Numbered from the stretch's first letter, positions 27,671 through 37,875 are shown. The stretch: 64,000 nucleotides of DNA from Chitinophaga terrae (ex Kim and Jung 2007) (GCF_900107795.1 NZ_FNRL01000027.1:28011-92010); one strand, 5' to 3'. The notes: a model not told the origin generated them from the sequence alone. Made by a program: numbers and translations.

Positions 27671-30600
27671 TTAGAAAGTGAAATTCGCGCCGAGGTTATA
27701 CCGTTTTACCGTTGGGTAAGCACCCTGCGAAGCCCAGCCGGTACCCGCGAAATTGGATTCGCGATCGTCAGGCATCTTGCTCCAGGCAGCCAGGTTATTA
27801 CCGTTCAGGTATACCCGTAAAGATTCAAGACCGGCCCGCCTGATAAACCCTTTATTGAAGGTATATGCGATCTCCGCGTTCTTCAACCGCAGGTAAGAAC
27901 CATCGTACATGTATTGAGTACCGCGATAATAACCGGCAGGCGTCGACAACCAGCGCGGCATAGGTACATCCGCATCCGGGCGGTCTTTTGACCAGTAAGT
28001 GCCTTCGTTGTAAACGGTGTGCCCCTGCGATGCAAGGCTGTTGAAAACTACCTGCCTTGTTACGTTGTTCACTCCATAGAACTGCACAAAAACGCTTAGC
28101 CCTTTCCAATCCACTCCCAACGTCGCATTGTAGGTATTGGTAGGCCAACCGCTATGGCCGTAAGGGATATTATCATTCGCATCTATCACCCCGTCGCCGT
28201 TGTAGTCAACGATGTAATAGTTGCCGGGAAGTTTCTGGTTATCGTTGGTATTATGTATAGTGCTGCCATACAATTCATCCCATGTATTGTAATAGCCATG
28301 GCTTACATAAGAGTAAGCCTGCCCGATCTGCATGCCTTCTGATTTCTGGTAAGCAGGCAATAACTCAGGGTTATCGGCTTCGAGTATTTTGTTTTTGGCA
28401 TGGGTCATATTCAGGTCAGACCAGAGACGGAGTTGTTTGTTAGCCTGCCAGTTGAAATGCAGTTCCAGCTCGTAGCCGCGCGAGGTTACCCGGCCCAGGT
28501 TGGCAACCGGCGGAGTAGCGCCATAGTACGAAGGAACAGACGACCTGTTAGCAAGCAGGATCTTGGAACGTTTGTCCTGGAAGAAATCCATCTTTCCTCT
28601 TATGAACCCGTGGAACAGTTCGAAGTCCGTACCCAGGTTGATTTTCTCTGCCTGTTCCCATTGCACGTTCGGGTTACCAACGGTTGCTTCCCTGTACCAG
28701 GTGAAAGGACTTTGCTCAGCGCCTTCGCCGGTAGTGCCTAACCTGGCCCTGCCTCCATACGCCCATTCCGTCAGGTAAAGGAAACGGCCGGCAACATCAT
28801 CAAAACCTGTCTGACCATAGGATGCACGGAATTTCAACAGGTCCAGGAACCGAACGTTCTTCATAAAGTTTTCGTTGGTTAAGATCCAGTTCACGCCGCC
28901 TGAAGAAAAGAAAGCGAAGCGGTAGTCGGGCGCAAATTTCTCGGAGCCGTTATACGCGCCGTTGTATTCGATCGTGTATTTATTGTTGTAAGTATAAGTG
29001 GTTCTGAACACCCAATCCTCGCGGTAAGAAGGGATCATGCTTCCATAGGCGGTAACGTTGCGGTTCAGCAGTCCCATAGCCGTCACGTTGTGTTTATCAG
29101 CAAATGTCCTGTTATAGTTCAGTTGCAGTTGATAGAAGAGGCGGCGTTGGTTGTCGGTTACCGCACCGGCAGCGGGCGTCCACTTTATTCCTTCCTGGAA
29201 ATCGAAGTTGGTAACACCGTCAAATGCGCTTTTATAGAAAACATTCCCGGTTTCGGGATCTATCCATTTACGTTGCACATCATGATACAGGTCATTTACT
29301 CCCCTGTCGCTTTCCACGAACGTATTATCCATTGAGAGCGTTGCGTTAAACTTCAGTCCTTTGAGCAGCATATCCAGGCTCTGTTCAACGGTGAAGTCTG
29401 TAGTGATGCGGGTAGTGGTCTGGTATTGGATACCGCCAACCGCCAGGCTCCTGGCTGAATTTTCGGCCCTTCCTTCGTTAGGTGCAAAGTATCCCCAGGA
29501 ACCGTCGGCATACACAGGCAGGAAAACATCGGGGGCGGTTGTATATGCATCGATCCATGAACCGTATTGGTTGCCGGAAAAACCCCAGGGACTTTTACGT
29601 ACCCCATATGATCCGGCAAGGTTCACTTTGAAGAGTGTAGAAGAGGTCAGTTGAAAATCGAGGTTGGAACGGGCGTTCAACCTGGTAAAACCAAAGCCCG
29701 GTTTATAGCCGCGTTTGTTGTCATATATCTTGAAAAGATCGCCTTCGTGGAGGAAGTCGGCGCTCGTGAAATACTTCACTGAACGGGTACCGCCACTGAT
29801 GTTAACGTTGGCATTCTGCGACATTGCATAGTCCTTGAACAAGGCTTTTGCCCAGTCTACGTTCGGGTAACGTTCCGCTTCTTCCAGGTTGGCGGGGAAG
29901 CGGTATTTGTCCAGGATCGCCTGCGGGTAGTAATTGTTCCAGCTCTCCGGTTTCAGCGCCAGTTCGTATTCTATCGCTTCGTTGATTGTGCGTAGCGCAT
30001 CATACGAATCTGCTTTCCCCGGCAACTTGGATGGCGCTTTCATGATCGTATTCACGGTTGCGCGGATAGACGCCTTGCCTGTCTTTCCTCTTTTCGTAGT
30101 TATGAGAATAACGCCGTTAGCGCCCCGGGAACCGAATACGGCGGTGGCGGAAGCGTCTTTCAATACGGTTACAGTTTCTACAGACCCTATGTCGACACTG
30201 GTCATAGGCCGTTCTACTCCGTCTACCAGCACCAGGGGGTTGCTGTTATTCCAGGTGCTGAGACCGCGGATGATGAGCCGGGGATCTTCTTCACCCGGCA
30301 ACCCGGTGCTCTGGGCAGTGATCAGGCCAGGTACATTGCCGGTTAATGCGGCGCCGATATTTGAAACGCCGCCTGCCCGCTCGAGAACTTTACCGGTAGT
30401 TTGCGAAACAGCCGCCACGACGCTGGCCTGCTTTTGCCGGCCATACCCTACTACCACCACATCTTCCAGTCCCACTACATTATCTTTCAGGCTGACGGAT
30501 ATTTCAGAACGATTCTGGACGTTCACTTCCTGCGGCACTTTTCCTATGTAAGTGAAAACAAGTATGTGTTTGTCGGATGGCACGCGTATAAAGAATTTAC

Positions 30601-30808
30601 CATCGCCATCGGTGCTGGTACTTATCTTGGTTTCTTTTACCAACACTGTGGTACCGGGGATGGGCGCTTTTTTTTCGTCCAGTACCACGCCGTGGACTAC
30701 ACGTGCATCCTGGGCCTGCAATGGCGAACAATCAGCGGCAATCGATAGCATTACCGCCGTCGCTACAAGCCAGTTCCACGACAACTGAGAAAGGATCTTT
30801 TTCAACAT
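27671..30808 (-). CDS. SusC/RagA TonB-linked outer-membrane protein (full form)
   Basis: About 1045 residues from the ATG at 30808 (MLKKILSQLSWNWLVATAVM); an upstream in-frame ATG at 30871 would add 21 residues without signal-peptide character. In order: signal peptide; CarboxypepD_reg-like domain (HGVVLDEKKAPIPGTTVLVK ... FTYIGKVPQEV); the family motif LEDVVVVGYGRQ; plug with NPLVLVDGVERPMTSVD and ATAVFGSRGANGVILITTKR; and a 22-strand-type barrel to the terminal YNLGANFTF. It imports glycan fragments across the outer membrane with its SusD partner. It is the first gene of the sus core after GH43. Confidence 0.94.
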   Translation of the reverse strand: MLKKILSQLSWNWLVATAVMLSIAADCSPLQAQDARVVHGVVLDEKKAPIPGTTVLVKETKISTSTDGDGKFFIRVPSDKHILVFTYIGKVPQEVNVQNRSEISVSLKDNVVGLEDVVVVGYGRQKQASVVAAVSQTTGKVLERAGGVSNIGAALTGNVPGLITAQSTGLPGEEDPRLIIRGLSTWNNSNPLVLVDGVERPMTSVDIGSVETVTVLKDASATAVFGSRGANGVILITTKRGKTGKASIRATVNTIMKAPSKLPGKADSYDALRTINEAIEYELALKPESWNNYYPQAILDKYRFPANLEEAERYPNVDWAKALFKDYAMSQNANVNISGGTRSVKYFTSADFLHEGDLFKIYDNKRGYKPGFGFTRLNARSNLDFQLTSSTLFKVNLAGSYGVRKSPWGFSGNQYGSWIDAYTTAPDVFLPVYADGSWGYFAPNEGRAENSARSLAVGGIQYQTTTRITTDFTVEQSLDMLLKGLKFNATLSMDNTFVESDRGVNDLYHDVQRKWIDPETGNVFYKSAFDGVTNFDFQEGIKWTPAAGAVTDNQRRLFYQLQLNYNRTFADKHNVTAMGLLNRNVTAYGSMIPSYREDWVFRTTYTYNNKYTIEYNGAYNGSEKFAPDYRFAFFSSGGVNWILTNENFMKNVRFLDLLKFRASYGQTGFDDVAGRFLYLTEWAYGGRARLGTTGEGAEQSPFTWYREATVGNPNVQWEQAEKINLGTDFELFHGFIRGKMDFFQDKRSKILLANRSSVPSYYGATPPVANLGRVTSRGYELELHFNWQANKQLRLWSDLNMTHAKNKILEADNPELLPAYQKSEGMQIGQAYSYVSHGYYNTWDELYGSTIHNTNDNQKLPGNYYIVDYNGDGVIDANDNIPYGHSGWPTNTYNATLGVDWKGLSVFVQFYGVNNVTRQVVFNSLASQGHTVYNEGTYWSKDRPDADVPMPRWLSTPAGYYRGTQYMYDGSYLRLKNAEIAYTFNKGFIRRAGLESLRVYLNGNNLAAWSKMPDDRESNFAGTGWASQGAYPTVKRYNLGANFTF

Positions 30809-31308
30809 GGAATTCAAAAAATTTAATGTTAGGGCAATAAGGGGTTCTGACAGCCGGAACAAGACTATCACGCCGGATAAACCGGCAAGAACAATTACAA
30901 TACGATAAAAGCAATATCCCTGTGCCGGGATGTACCAGATGCTACCTGGTCAGGCAATAAAACAGAATTTGGTTGTTACGGGACGTGGCGGCCCTGTCGC
31001 ATTGAAACTTCATAAGTAATCATTTAGCGTTTAAGTAGAGAATTTTCATAACGTAAAAAGTTGCAGATCGATCAGCAGACACCGAAACAAAAAACAACAG
31101 CCGAATCTACAATAGCCCTATATATATAAATGGTACGAATCTCCAAAAGGATAGCAATAATGTCTAAATACGGTTCAACTGGGATTTAAATACAGCGAAA
31201 TTCTCCGCTGGATTAAAGATTTTCAATGTTATCACATCAATTAAGTGTCATTTAAACAATTAATAATCAACATCTATTTTTTCCAACGGATAGCGTTGTC
31301 CCTCTTCA
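30809..31308. other. 500-base upstream region of the sus operon
   Basis: This lies between the GH43 stop and the first SusC start, both on the minus strand. It holds no credible gene and no clean TAnnTTTG on the minus strand. There are AT-rich tracts around 31110-31260. I expect the HTCS binding site and sus promoter here but cannot point to them. Confidence 0.4.
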
Positions 31309-33270
31309 TTATTTTTCTTTTCCTGAAAGACGTATATCCCGGATATGAATATCGCCCGGGGCGCCTCGGGGAAACCTCACAAAAAGATCATGCTGCCCCG
31401 ATACGGAACGGGAAAGCATATTTTTAAAAGATCCCTTTCCCTTAACAGGCACTTCAGCGATCTTTACTCCTTTCTCCAGGTCATCTATCCACAATTCCAG
31501 CTTTCCTCCTTTACCTGCCCTGCCGGTTATTTCTACTGCTTTGGCCTCGCCGCCGGCGCCGAAATCAACTCCCGATATCATTATCCATCCGCCATGCACA
31601 GAAGAACTGGCAACTTCCTCTCCTTTTACTTTGCTTATACCATAATAATTACTTGCGCCGATTGCAGGTAGCGGCGAGAAACCGTCTTTACCGGTAAAAG
31701 AATGAAAATCAACCGGGCCTTTCTCTGCGAACAAACCGATACTTGTACCAACCCAGCTGTTAAAATCCGGTTGCGCTTTGTCGATAGGCTTTGCACTGAT
31801 AAATGGACCTATGTCCTGCCAGTTTTTACCATCTGCACTATAAAATCCTTTTAAATTGTGTTCAAACCTTTCCAGTTTAAGCCAGACATCTTTCCCTGCG
31901 CGATAAGGCATTTCTCTCAGCGCTGTATCCAATTGGAACACAATACGTGGATTGTTACCGGAAGCATAATAAAGCCGGGCAACTACACTTTGCTTCCCGT
32001 TAGTCAGGTAAATACCACCCAGGGCTCCGCTATCATCATTTACCTGTAGGCGTGTAACTGCTGCATAATAATGATCTGTCTCTTTCTGGAGGAGATGCGT
32101 TCGCCCGCTGTCTGGCAACAAACGGAGCCACCCTTTGCGTTGGGTGAGCGAATACTTTGCCGCTGCAGGTTTTGACAGGAAATGCCACCAGGCGCCCAGG
32201 CTGTCGGACCCGAAACGGTCGGAACGTACGCTGCGCCAGGGAGTATTGTCGTTTTCCAGCGCCGGTTTTACTACCGGCCCGCTTGACGGGGCTACGCCCC
32301 AGGGACGGTCTCCTTCCCAGATCACCTGGTAAAGCGATGTTTGTCTTCCCATTCCCGACCAGTCGTCGTTCCCCTTTTTTTCATAGCTCTGCCCTATTGT
32401 CCACCAGGTGCCATCTTCCAGCTGCACCGGGGCTGAAATATGATTAGGGCGCGGGAAAGCGTTGGCGGTATCGGTAATGGGTTTAAAGAAATCGCCCAGG
32501 CGTTCCCATTTGGAGGAATCTGCCGTCAACGCGGTTGTCCTCAAAACATACTGCCCTCCGGACACGTCGCCTGCCGGGAAGTAATAGTAATACCCGTTAC
32601 GTTTACACATTACCGGGCCTTCCGCCCAGCTGTATTGCAAACGGGCATTGATCCAGTCGAGGTTGATCACCGAATCGGTAAGCTGGCCATCGGGGCCTAA
32701 TGCCTGCAAACGGTTAACTTTCTGCCCGTTTTTGATCACCATATAAGGTTTGCCATCATCCACGAAAATTGAGTTGTCGTACCCCAGCGGGCCTGTTACC
32801 GGGTTTTCTTTTACCCTCACCGGCGCCGACCAGGGTCCTTCCGGCGAAGAAGCTTTGGAGAACCATTGCCCGCCGGCTGAAAAATAGATCCAGTAAGAGC
32901 CATAGAAATAAGTAATGGCGCCCTGCCATACCCCGCCACCAGGACGGTCGGATACCATACCGGCGCTGGATGGCGGTAATACGCGGCCAATCACTTTCCA
33001 GTGTACAAGGTCTTTGGAATGATAGACAGGGAGGTATGGATTGAAGTGGAAAGAAGAACCACAGTGATAGAAATCATTACCTACTTTCAGCAAAGTAGGA
33101 TCAGGATGATCACCGGGTAAAACTGGATTGACATAAGTGCGAACCGAAGAGTAAAAAGCCGTTGACTCCTTTGTACCGGGAGGCCGGGCAGGGCCGCTTT
33201 GTTGAGCATAGCCATCCTGCATTGCCGTAAGCAAACAGGCAAAAACAAAAGCTGCTGATCTTCTAACCAT
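31309..33270 (-). CDS. Glycoside hydrolase family 43 (beta-xylosidase/arabinofuranosidase-like)
   Basis: A secreted enzyme of about 653 residues from the ATG at 33270 (MVRRSAAFVFACLLTAMQDG), which gives a proper signal peptide; the ATG at 33318 does not. The five-bladed GH43 propeller covers ~45-330: NPVLPGDHPDPTLLKVGNDF holds the catalytic Asp (D57 from this start) and SWAEGPVMCKRNGYYYYF the likely general acid Glu. A beta-sandwich similar to DUF1349/GH43 C-terminal modules follows, and the last ~130 residues look like CBM6 (YYGISKVKGEEVASSSVHGG ... DLFVRFPRG). It trims xylose or arabinose side chains and pairs logically with the GH10 xylanase. It lies upstream of the sus genes on the same strand. 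Confidence 0.9.
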   Translation of the reverse strand: MVRRSAAFVFACLLTAMQDGYAQQSGPARPPGTKESTAFYSSVRTYVNPVLPGDHPDPTLLKVGNDFYHCGSSFHFNPYLPVYHSKDLVHWKVIGRVLPPSSAGMVSDRPGGGVWQGAITYFYGSYWIYFSAGGQWFSKASSPEGPWSAPVRVKENPVTGPLGYDNSIFVDDGKPYMVIKNGQKVNRLQALGPDGQLTDSVINLDWINARLQYSWAEGPVMCKRNGYYYYFPAGDVSGGQYVLRTTALTADSSKWERLGDFFKPITDTANAFPRPNHISAPVQLEDGTWWTIGQSYEKKGNDDWSGMGRQTSLYQVIWEGDRPWGVAPSSGPVVKPALENDNTPWRSVRSDRFGSDSLGAWWHFLSKPAAAKYSLTQRKGWLRLLPDSGRTHLLQKETDHYYAAVTRLQVNDDSGALGGIYLTNGKQSVVARLYYASGNNPRIVFQLDTALREMPYRAGKDVWLKLERFEHNLKGFYSADGKNWQDIGPFISAKPIDKAQPDFNSWVGTSIGLFAEKGPVDFHSFTGKDGFSPLPAIGASNYYGISKVKGEEVASSSVHGGWIMISGVDFGAGGEAKAVEITGRAGKGGKLELWIDDLEKGVKIAEVPVKGKGSFKNMLSRSVSGQHDLFVRFPRGAPGDIHIRDIRLSGKEK

Positions 33271-33455
33271 GTGACAATATTGTTTATTGAAAAAGCAAGG
33301 TAATCCTGCCTTTTTCAACTATCTGCCACAAATGTCGAAATGATGAGTAATAATGTTTATCAACCGGAAAGAAAATTGTTCTGACTTATTTTTAAAAAGG
33401 AAAGGGCGCTGCAGATAACTCCGCAACACCCCTTCATTTTGCAAGTACGTGATAT

Positions 33456-34580
33456 TTAGTTCCAGCTATTCGCTACATCCCCGCTCACGTTCGGGTTTGT
33501 GTCTTTCTCCTGTTGCGGGATCGGCAACAGTACATTCTTATCCTGGAATGTTTCTGCATTGTATTGCGCTTTCAGTTCCTTATTCAACTCCTGCTTCAAC
33601 AGGCCCCAACGCAGCAGGTCGAAGTACCTCGACTGCTCTCCGCCTAATTCCAGGCGCCGTTCTCTCATCAGGATCTGCATGGCATTGTCTTTATTACCAA
33701 GGGTTGTGAATTCGAAAGCGCCGGAACGACGACGTACGTCATTGATGAATGGTTTCGCCGCATCGGGATTCCCTGCCTGGATGTAGGTTTCGGCGATCAT
33801 CAACAAAACATCTGCATACCTGATCACCAGGGAGTTGATCCCGCTGGCAGGGCCGCCATAGCTTTTCACATCCTCATAATACTGGTATTTGCGCCAGCGA
33901 TAACCACCTTCACTGGAAGTAAATGGAAACGGAATAGTACCTCCGGGGCAACGATTACAGTAGTCAGTTTTTCCACCGCTGGCAGCATCGCCATAGAAAG
34001 TGGATTTCGCGCGGGGATCAAGATAATCTTTGTTCGTTTCGTCTTTATACTTGAATGAAGCTACCAGGGCATCGGATACATAAACATTTCTCCAGTCGTT
34101 GAAGCCATATTCCTGCGCCCTGTCGCTATGCGTAGCTTTGTTTCCCCAGGTTTCCTGGCCGCCGAACACGTAGTACTGGTTCCCGATACCCCAGTCCGTC
34201 CATTTTGCATGCATTACCTGGAATATGATTTCAGGGTTGGACTGATTGGATTCGGTGAACAGGTCGTCATATTTTGGACTTAATATATAGGTGTAAGGAG
34301 CCTGCGTCAGCGGCAGCAAAGTAGTATTAGCCTGCTGGTATTTTTTCTGGTAGAGATACGCCCTGCCCAGCAACGCAATAGCGGCGCCTTTGGTAGCCCT
34401 TCCCAGGTTAGCTGCCGGCTGGTCTTTAGGTAACGGAAGATCGGCAATGGCAGCGGTCAGGTCATCTTCTACCGCTTTCCATAATTCTTCTGTGCTGTTG
34501 CGCTTCGGGTACAGGTTATTAACTGCTTCAGTGTAGCTGTTGCGCAGCGGCACTCTTCCCCAGAGCGTTACCAGTTGCAT
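33456..34580 (-). pseudogene. SusD C-terminal fragment (5' part deleted)
   Basis: The 374-codon frame encodes only the later two thirds of a SusD protein. It begins in the middle of the motif LVTLWGRVPLRNSYTEAVNN that normally lies ~150 residues into the protein, and has no signal peptide or lipobox. The rest is intact, including GRATKGAAIALLGRAYLYQK, RYADVLLMIAETYIQAG, LMRERRLELGGEQSRYFDLL and a normal end. The front is replaced by the N-terminal part of an HTCS gene (34568-35650) in another frame. Without a signal sequence the product could not reach the cell surface, so it is a broken gene. Confidence 0.82.
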
Positions 34581-35650
34581 ATTTGCTGGTATAGCGGGAA
34601 ATGAGGACTGCTTTCATGGAAATAGTTCACTCCTTTTTTAAATGTTCCTAACCAGATGATACCTGCATCATCTTTAAATATTGCGTTAATACTATTCTGC
34701 CCCAGGCTTTTTTCTTCTCTTTCGTTGTGAAGAACATAGGATACCTCTCCGTTCTGTTTATCAACCAGGTTGATGCCTCCATGATCTGTGGCGATCCAGA
34801 TACGTTTATTATTATCGGCTGCAATGCCGTTAATGATATCATTGTTGAGGCGCAGCTGCCCTGCGTTCTTTTGCAACAGCTGCATTTTACCGGAAGCAGG
34901 TTGATAATAAAAGGCGCCTTTTACCTGCCCTGCCCTGTAAAGCCAGATATCATTATCCGGATCAACGAATATTTTATAATCTACCGATGATTCTCCTGTT
35001 ACCGTTGCAACACCGGTATTCCGGCGCAGCGCTTTTCTGCCGTTCCTGTCCCACTGTTCCAGCACTCCTTCAGCATACACCATCCAGATATTGCCCTGGT
35101 GATCGGTTGCCATCCCGGTAACATTATCTGAATAAAGCGTTCCTCTGTTTTTACTATAATGCGTGCTTTTACGGGTAGCGGGATTGTACCTGTAAACGCC
35201 TTTACCTGTTACTACAAACCAGTAGCAGCCGGCAGAATCGGGAACGATGGCGGTAAATTCTTCGTTGGGCAGTTCCATGGCAGCCAGGCGGTTCTGCAGG
35301 TGAACAGTGAACCGTTCGGTGCCGGGGTCGTATATATTCCAGCCGTTGGGAGTTTGCACCCACAGGAGATGATGGGGACCTTGCACTACCTGGTTGATGT
35401 AATCGTCGCTTAGCGTGGTTGTGTCGCCGGGTTTATGCCTGAATACTCTGAAGCTGTAGCCGTCGAACCGGTTAAGCCCTGCCATGGTGCCAAACCACAT
35501 GAACCCTGCATTATCTTTTGTAATGCAGTTTATCTGGTTGCTCGACAAGCCCATCTTGCTATCCACCGTTTCAAACTGCCGGGGATAGCTTTGAGCTGTC
35601 AGCACCTGGCTAACAGCCATCAGCACTATTAATACGGGTAATCTAAACAT
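34568..35650 (-). pseudogene. HTCS N-terminal fragment
   Basis: The frame from the ATG at 35650 (MFRLPVLIVLMAVSQVLTAQ, signal peptide; ATG at 35674 also in frame) encodes ~360 residues of a Reg_prop sensor propeller: KMGLSSNQINCITKDNAGFM, NGWNIYDPGTERFT, NRYIW-type blade motifs such as NDIINGIAADNNKRIWIATD. It stops at LYQQICNW, where susD sequence takes over. The second half of the propeller, the membrane helix, kinase, receiver and DNA-binding parts are missing, compared with ~1380 residues for the intact HTCS at 4630. It might be secreted as a dead propeller but cannot signal. It has its own -7 box. Confidence 0.82.
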
Positions 35651-35685
35651 GGAACTGCTGGAATTTAAAGGCAATTGGCAGAAGT

Positions 35686-35693
35686 CAAATATA
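35686..35693 (-). promoter_or_regulatory. -7 promoter element of the broken HTCS gene
   Basis: The minus strand reads TATATTTG, an exact fit to TAnnTTTG, 36 bases before the ATG at 35650. That spacing supports the choice of 35650 as start. No clear -33 TTG is seen. Confidence 0.45.
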
Positions 35694-35719
35694 ACGCTAT
35701 GCTGGCTTTCCGGCGCTAA

Positions 35720-36283
35720 TTATCTTATTTTATTTTGAATAGCTGTGATGATGTTTAGGCATTCTTCCAGGCGCTGATAGTGTACGCTGGCATCGATAGC
35801 CAGGTCTTTTTTTGTTACCGGCACTCCGGCGAGAAATGCTTCCAGGTTGGAAAGATATCGTACCGGTTCCCCGTATAATACATTGTACATTTCGTCGTTC
35901 AGTTTATCTCCTTCCGCTTGCAGCGCAGGGCTCACCAGGTCGTTGACGCCCCTCAGCTGCTGCATTACCTGGCTCATTTTCCCTTTCAATACTTCCAGGT
36001 TATCCGGGTTCTTGTTACCTGGTGCGATGTTATGTCTCATCAGGCTGTCGGAATACGTTTTCCTTGTTTTCATGTATGCCGCCAGGTCAGTTTTTAGCTG
36101 TGCCAGCTGCTCGTTCATGGCTGCTTTTTTCTCGGCCGACAAGCCTTTATCAACGTCTGCTTTCAGGCTTTTCATGTAGGTAAGCATGCGGAAGGTAATT
36201 TCATTCACCGACGGTTCAGCCTTTTGAGCGATGCCGATATTTGCCAGGAATACGCCTGTAAACAGGAGGATAAGAAAACGCAT
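35720..36283 (-). CDS. Secreted helical protein of unknown function
   Basis: About 187 residues from the ATG at 36283 (MRFLILLFTGVFLANIGIAQ, signal peptide ending in AQ). The mature part is charged and helical with heptad-like stretches (MLTYMKSLKADVDKGLSAEK, AAMNEQLAQLKTDLAAYMK), then KGKMSQVMQQLRGVNDLVSP. This looks like a periplasmic coiled-coil protein. It is the downstream gene of a run with the PP2C-like gene (36333) and perhaps the gene at 37092, all on the minus strand. I do not recognise a family. Confidence 0.6.
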   Translation of the reverse strand: MRFLILLFTGVFLANIGIAQKAEPSVNEITFRMLTYMKSLKADVDKGLSAEKKAAMNEQLAQLKTDLAAYMKTRKTYSDSLMRHNIAPGNKNPDNLEVLKGKMSQVMQQLRGVNDLVSPALQAEGDKLNDEMYNVLYGEPVRYLSNLEAFLAGVPVTKKDLAIDASVHYQRLEECLNIITAIQNKIR

Positions 36284-36332
36284 AATGAAAGTTTGTTTTC
36301 TAATATAAGGAATTTGGGAGAAAACGGGCAAG

Positions 36333-37064
36333 TCAGGAGAGGATGACGCGGATCACCGCCAGGTCGTCTGTTGGCTTTAATGCATGCTCGTCGCGGATTT
36401 GCAGCATTTTCCGGTGAAGCATATTTTCTGATTCCCGGTATGTAGTGTCTACCAACAAATAATCCAATACATCAATGGAAGCCACGGCCGGTTGATTAAT
36501 GAATCGACTGAAGGTGAAAATTCCGTCTGTTGCCAGGCTGAAATCCTGCACATTCTGATGTGAGAAAAACTGTGTCTGAGCCGTCCACCAGTCTTCAAAC
36601 GGTTCATTTAAATGATATCCCAGGTAATCCGGCTTATTGTCCTGCTCCCAGATGGTCATTTCCCCATCAACACACATCATCCCGTCTCCTATTGCTATGC
36701 CTTCCAGGTGCAGCGATTGAGTGTCTAAAATACCGAGCAGCAAGGTATTGAGACATTCGTCCCTGTTCAGCAACAGGTAGTTATTAATAAACTTTAATTC
36801 CTGGCAAAGGCGATGCATTATGTCTTTTAAAGAGACCCGGGAATTTGAATTTCTGTTGATAAAAGACCTGTAGAAGAAATCCTTGCCGATCTTTCTCAAT
36901 AGTTTGCCTGTGATAGTAGCCGGAAGATAGCTGTCGGTTCCCATGGTGCAGCCGTCCATGACCGCAAATAACCATTGCTGATCGGTTAATTGAGCGGTAA
37001 CAAAGAAATCTTCGCAATGATTGATGTGATGTTCCCCGATTTGAAGGTGAGAATATATTTTCAT
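36333..37064 (-). CDS. PP2C-like serine/threonine protein phosphatase
   Basis: A cytosolic protein of about 243 residues from the ATG at 37064 (MKIYSHLQIGEHHINHCEDF). PP2C metal-binding marks appear in order: CEDF near the N-terminus, FAVMDGCTMG (the DG motif), DFSLATDGIFTF, and the final TDDLAVIRVILS. The typical VxDGxGG is altered to MDGCTMG, as in some bacterial PP2C proteins that regulate stress or secretion. Length fits a bare catalytic domain. It would remove phosphate from Ser/Thr with Mn or Mg. No kinase gene is adjacent, so the partner is unknown. Confidence 0.65.
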   Translation of the reverse strand: MKIYSHLQIGEHHINHCEDFFVTAQLTDQQWLFAVMDGCTMGTDSYLPATITGKLLRKIGKDFFYRSFINRNSNSRVSLKDIMHRLCQELKFINNYLLLNRDECLNTLLLGILDTQSLHLEGIAIGDGMMCVDGEMTIWEQDNKPDYLGYHLNEPFEDWWTAQTQFFSHQNVQDFSLATDGIFTFSRFINQPAVASIDVLDYLLVDTTYRESENMLHRKMLQIRDEHALKPTDDLAVIRVILS

Positions 37065-37091
37065 GAAGAAACTGCAAGATACCATATTCTA

Positions 37092-37799
37092 TTACAATCC
37101 CTTGCTAAACTGCTTATAATTTTGCGTGATATACAGCCACACATCATAAGTAGAAGCATCTTTTATAAACTCATAAGTTGGCTCATATTTTATCATGAAC
37201 TGGTTCAGGCTATCCCCCTGCAATCCTGTCAATTTAGTTACCAGTTCCGGGGTAAAAACCCGCTGTACGCTATTTTCCTTTTCCTTCGCGATCAGTATCT
37301 TTTTAAATTTCTCTTTTCTCTTGTTCTTTTTAAAAGATACCGCCTTATATAGCTGGTTGATATTTACAGTAAAGCCAAGTCCCATCATCGGAACAACTTC
37401 ATTCCAGCGCGGGCGCCTGAATGCAAATTCCCTGGCATATTCTTCCCTGAATTTTAAAGAATCCTTGTGGTAATTATACTTGATAATATTGATGGTATTT
37501 AGCTCGATAGGTGATCTCTTCAACCAGATAGTGATATCTGTTCTTTCTTTTTTTACGATGTAAAGAAGAGGTGTATAACCTAACGCCTTAAATAATACTG
37601 TATCGCCTTTTTGGGCCGAAAGGGAAAAAGTGCCATCATCGTTGCTGACAACGCTCTGCCCGTTTTCCTTGTTCAATATGGTGATGTTATTCAGGGGAAT
37701 ACTGTCTTCAGACCTGACAGTTCCTGTCAGTTTACTCTGTGCATTGACGGACAGTGATGTAACAGCCAGCAGTATAAAAATGATTATCCTCAAAAGCAT
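37092..37799 (-). CDS. Carboxypeptidase-like regulatory-domain protein
   Basis: A 235-residue secreted or periplasmic protein with signal peptide MLLRIIIFILLAVTSLSVNA. Residues ~22-90 are a CarboxypepD_reg-like (DUF4480-type) beta-sandwich: KLTGTVRSEDSIPLNNITIL, then SNDDGTFSLSAQKGDTVLFK and ALGYTPLLYIV. The rest is basic and helical (KKNKRKEKFKKILIAKEKEN). Such stand-alone proteins are frequent in Bacteroidota, with no defined role. It may be co-transcribed with the PP2C gene, which starts 27 bases beyond its stop. A TAGCTTCG element on the minus strand at 37819-37826 is one base off the -7 consensus. Confidence 0.65.
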   Translation of the reverse strand: MLLRIIIFILLAVTSLSVNAQSKLTGTVRSEDSIPLNNITILNKENGQSVVSNDDGTFSLSAQKGDTVLFKALGYTPLLYIVKKERTDITIWLKRSPIELNTINIIKYNYHKDSLKFREEYAREFAFRRPRWNEVVPMMGLGFTVNINQLYKAVSFKKNKRKEKFKKILIAKEKENSVQRVFTPELVTKLTGLQGDSLNQFMIKYEPTYEFIKDASTYDVWLYITQNYKQFSKGL

Positions 37800-37875
37800 A
37801 GAAAGGTTTCGGCCGGTACGAAGCTACAGAAAATGTGCGGATTTACAGGTGCAGAACATGAACTAGAAAAGCAGT

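Noticed and set aside
30000..30551. 205-codon plus-strand ORF inside the first SusC gene
   Set aside because: Antisense shadow of the conserved plug region.
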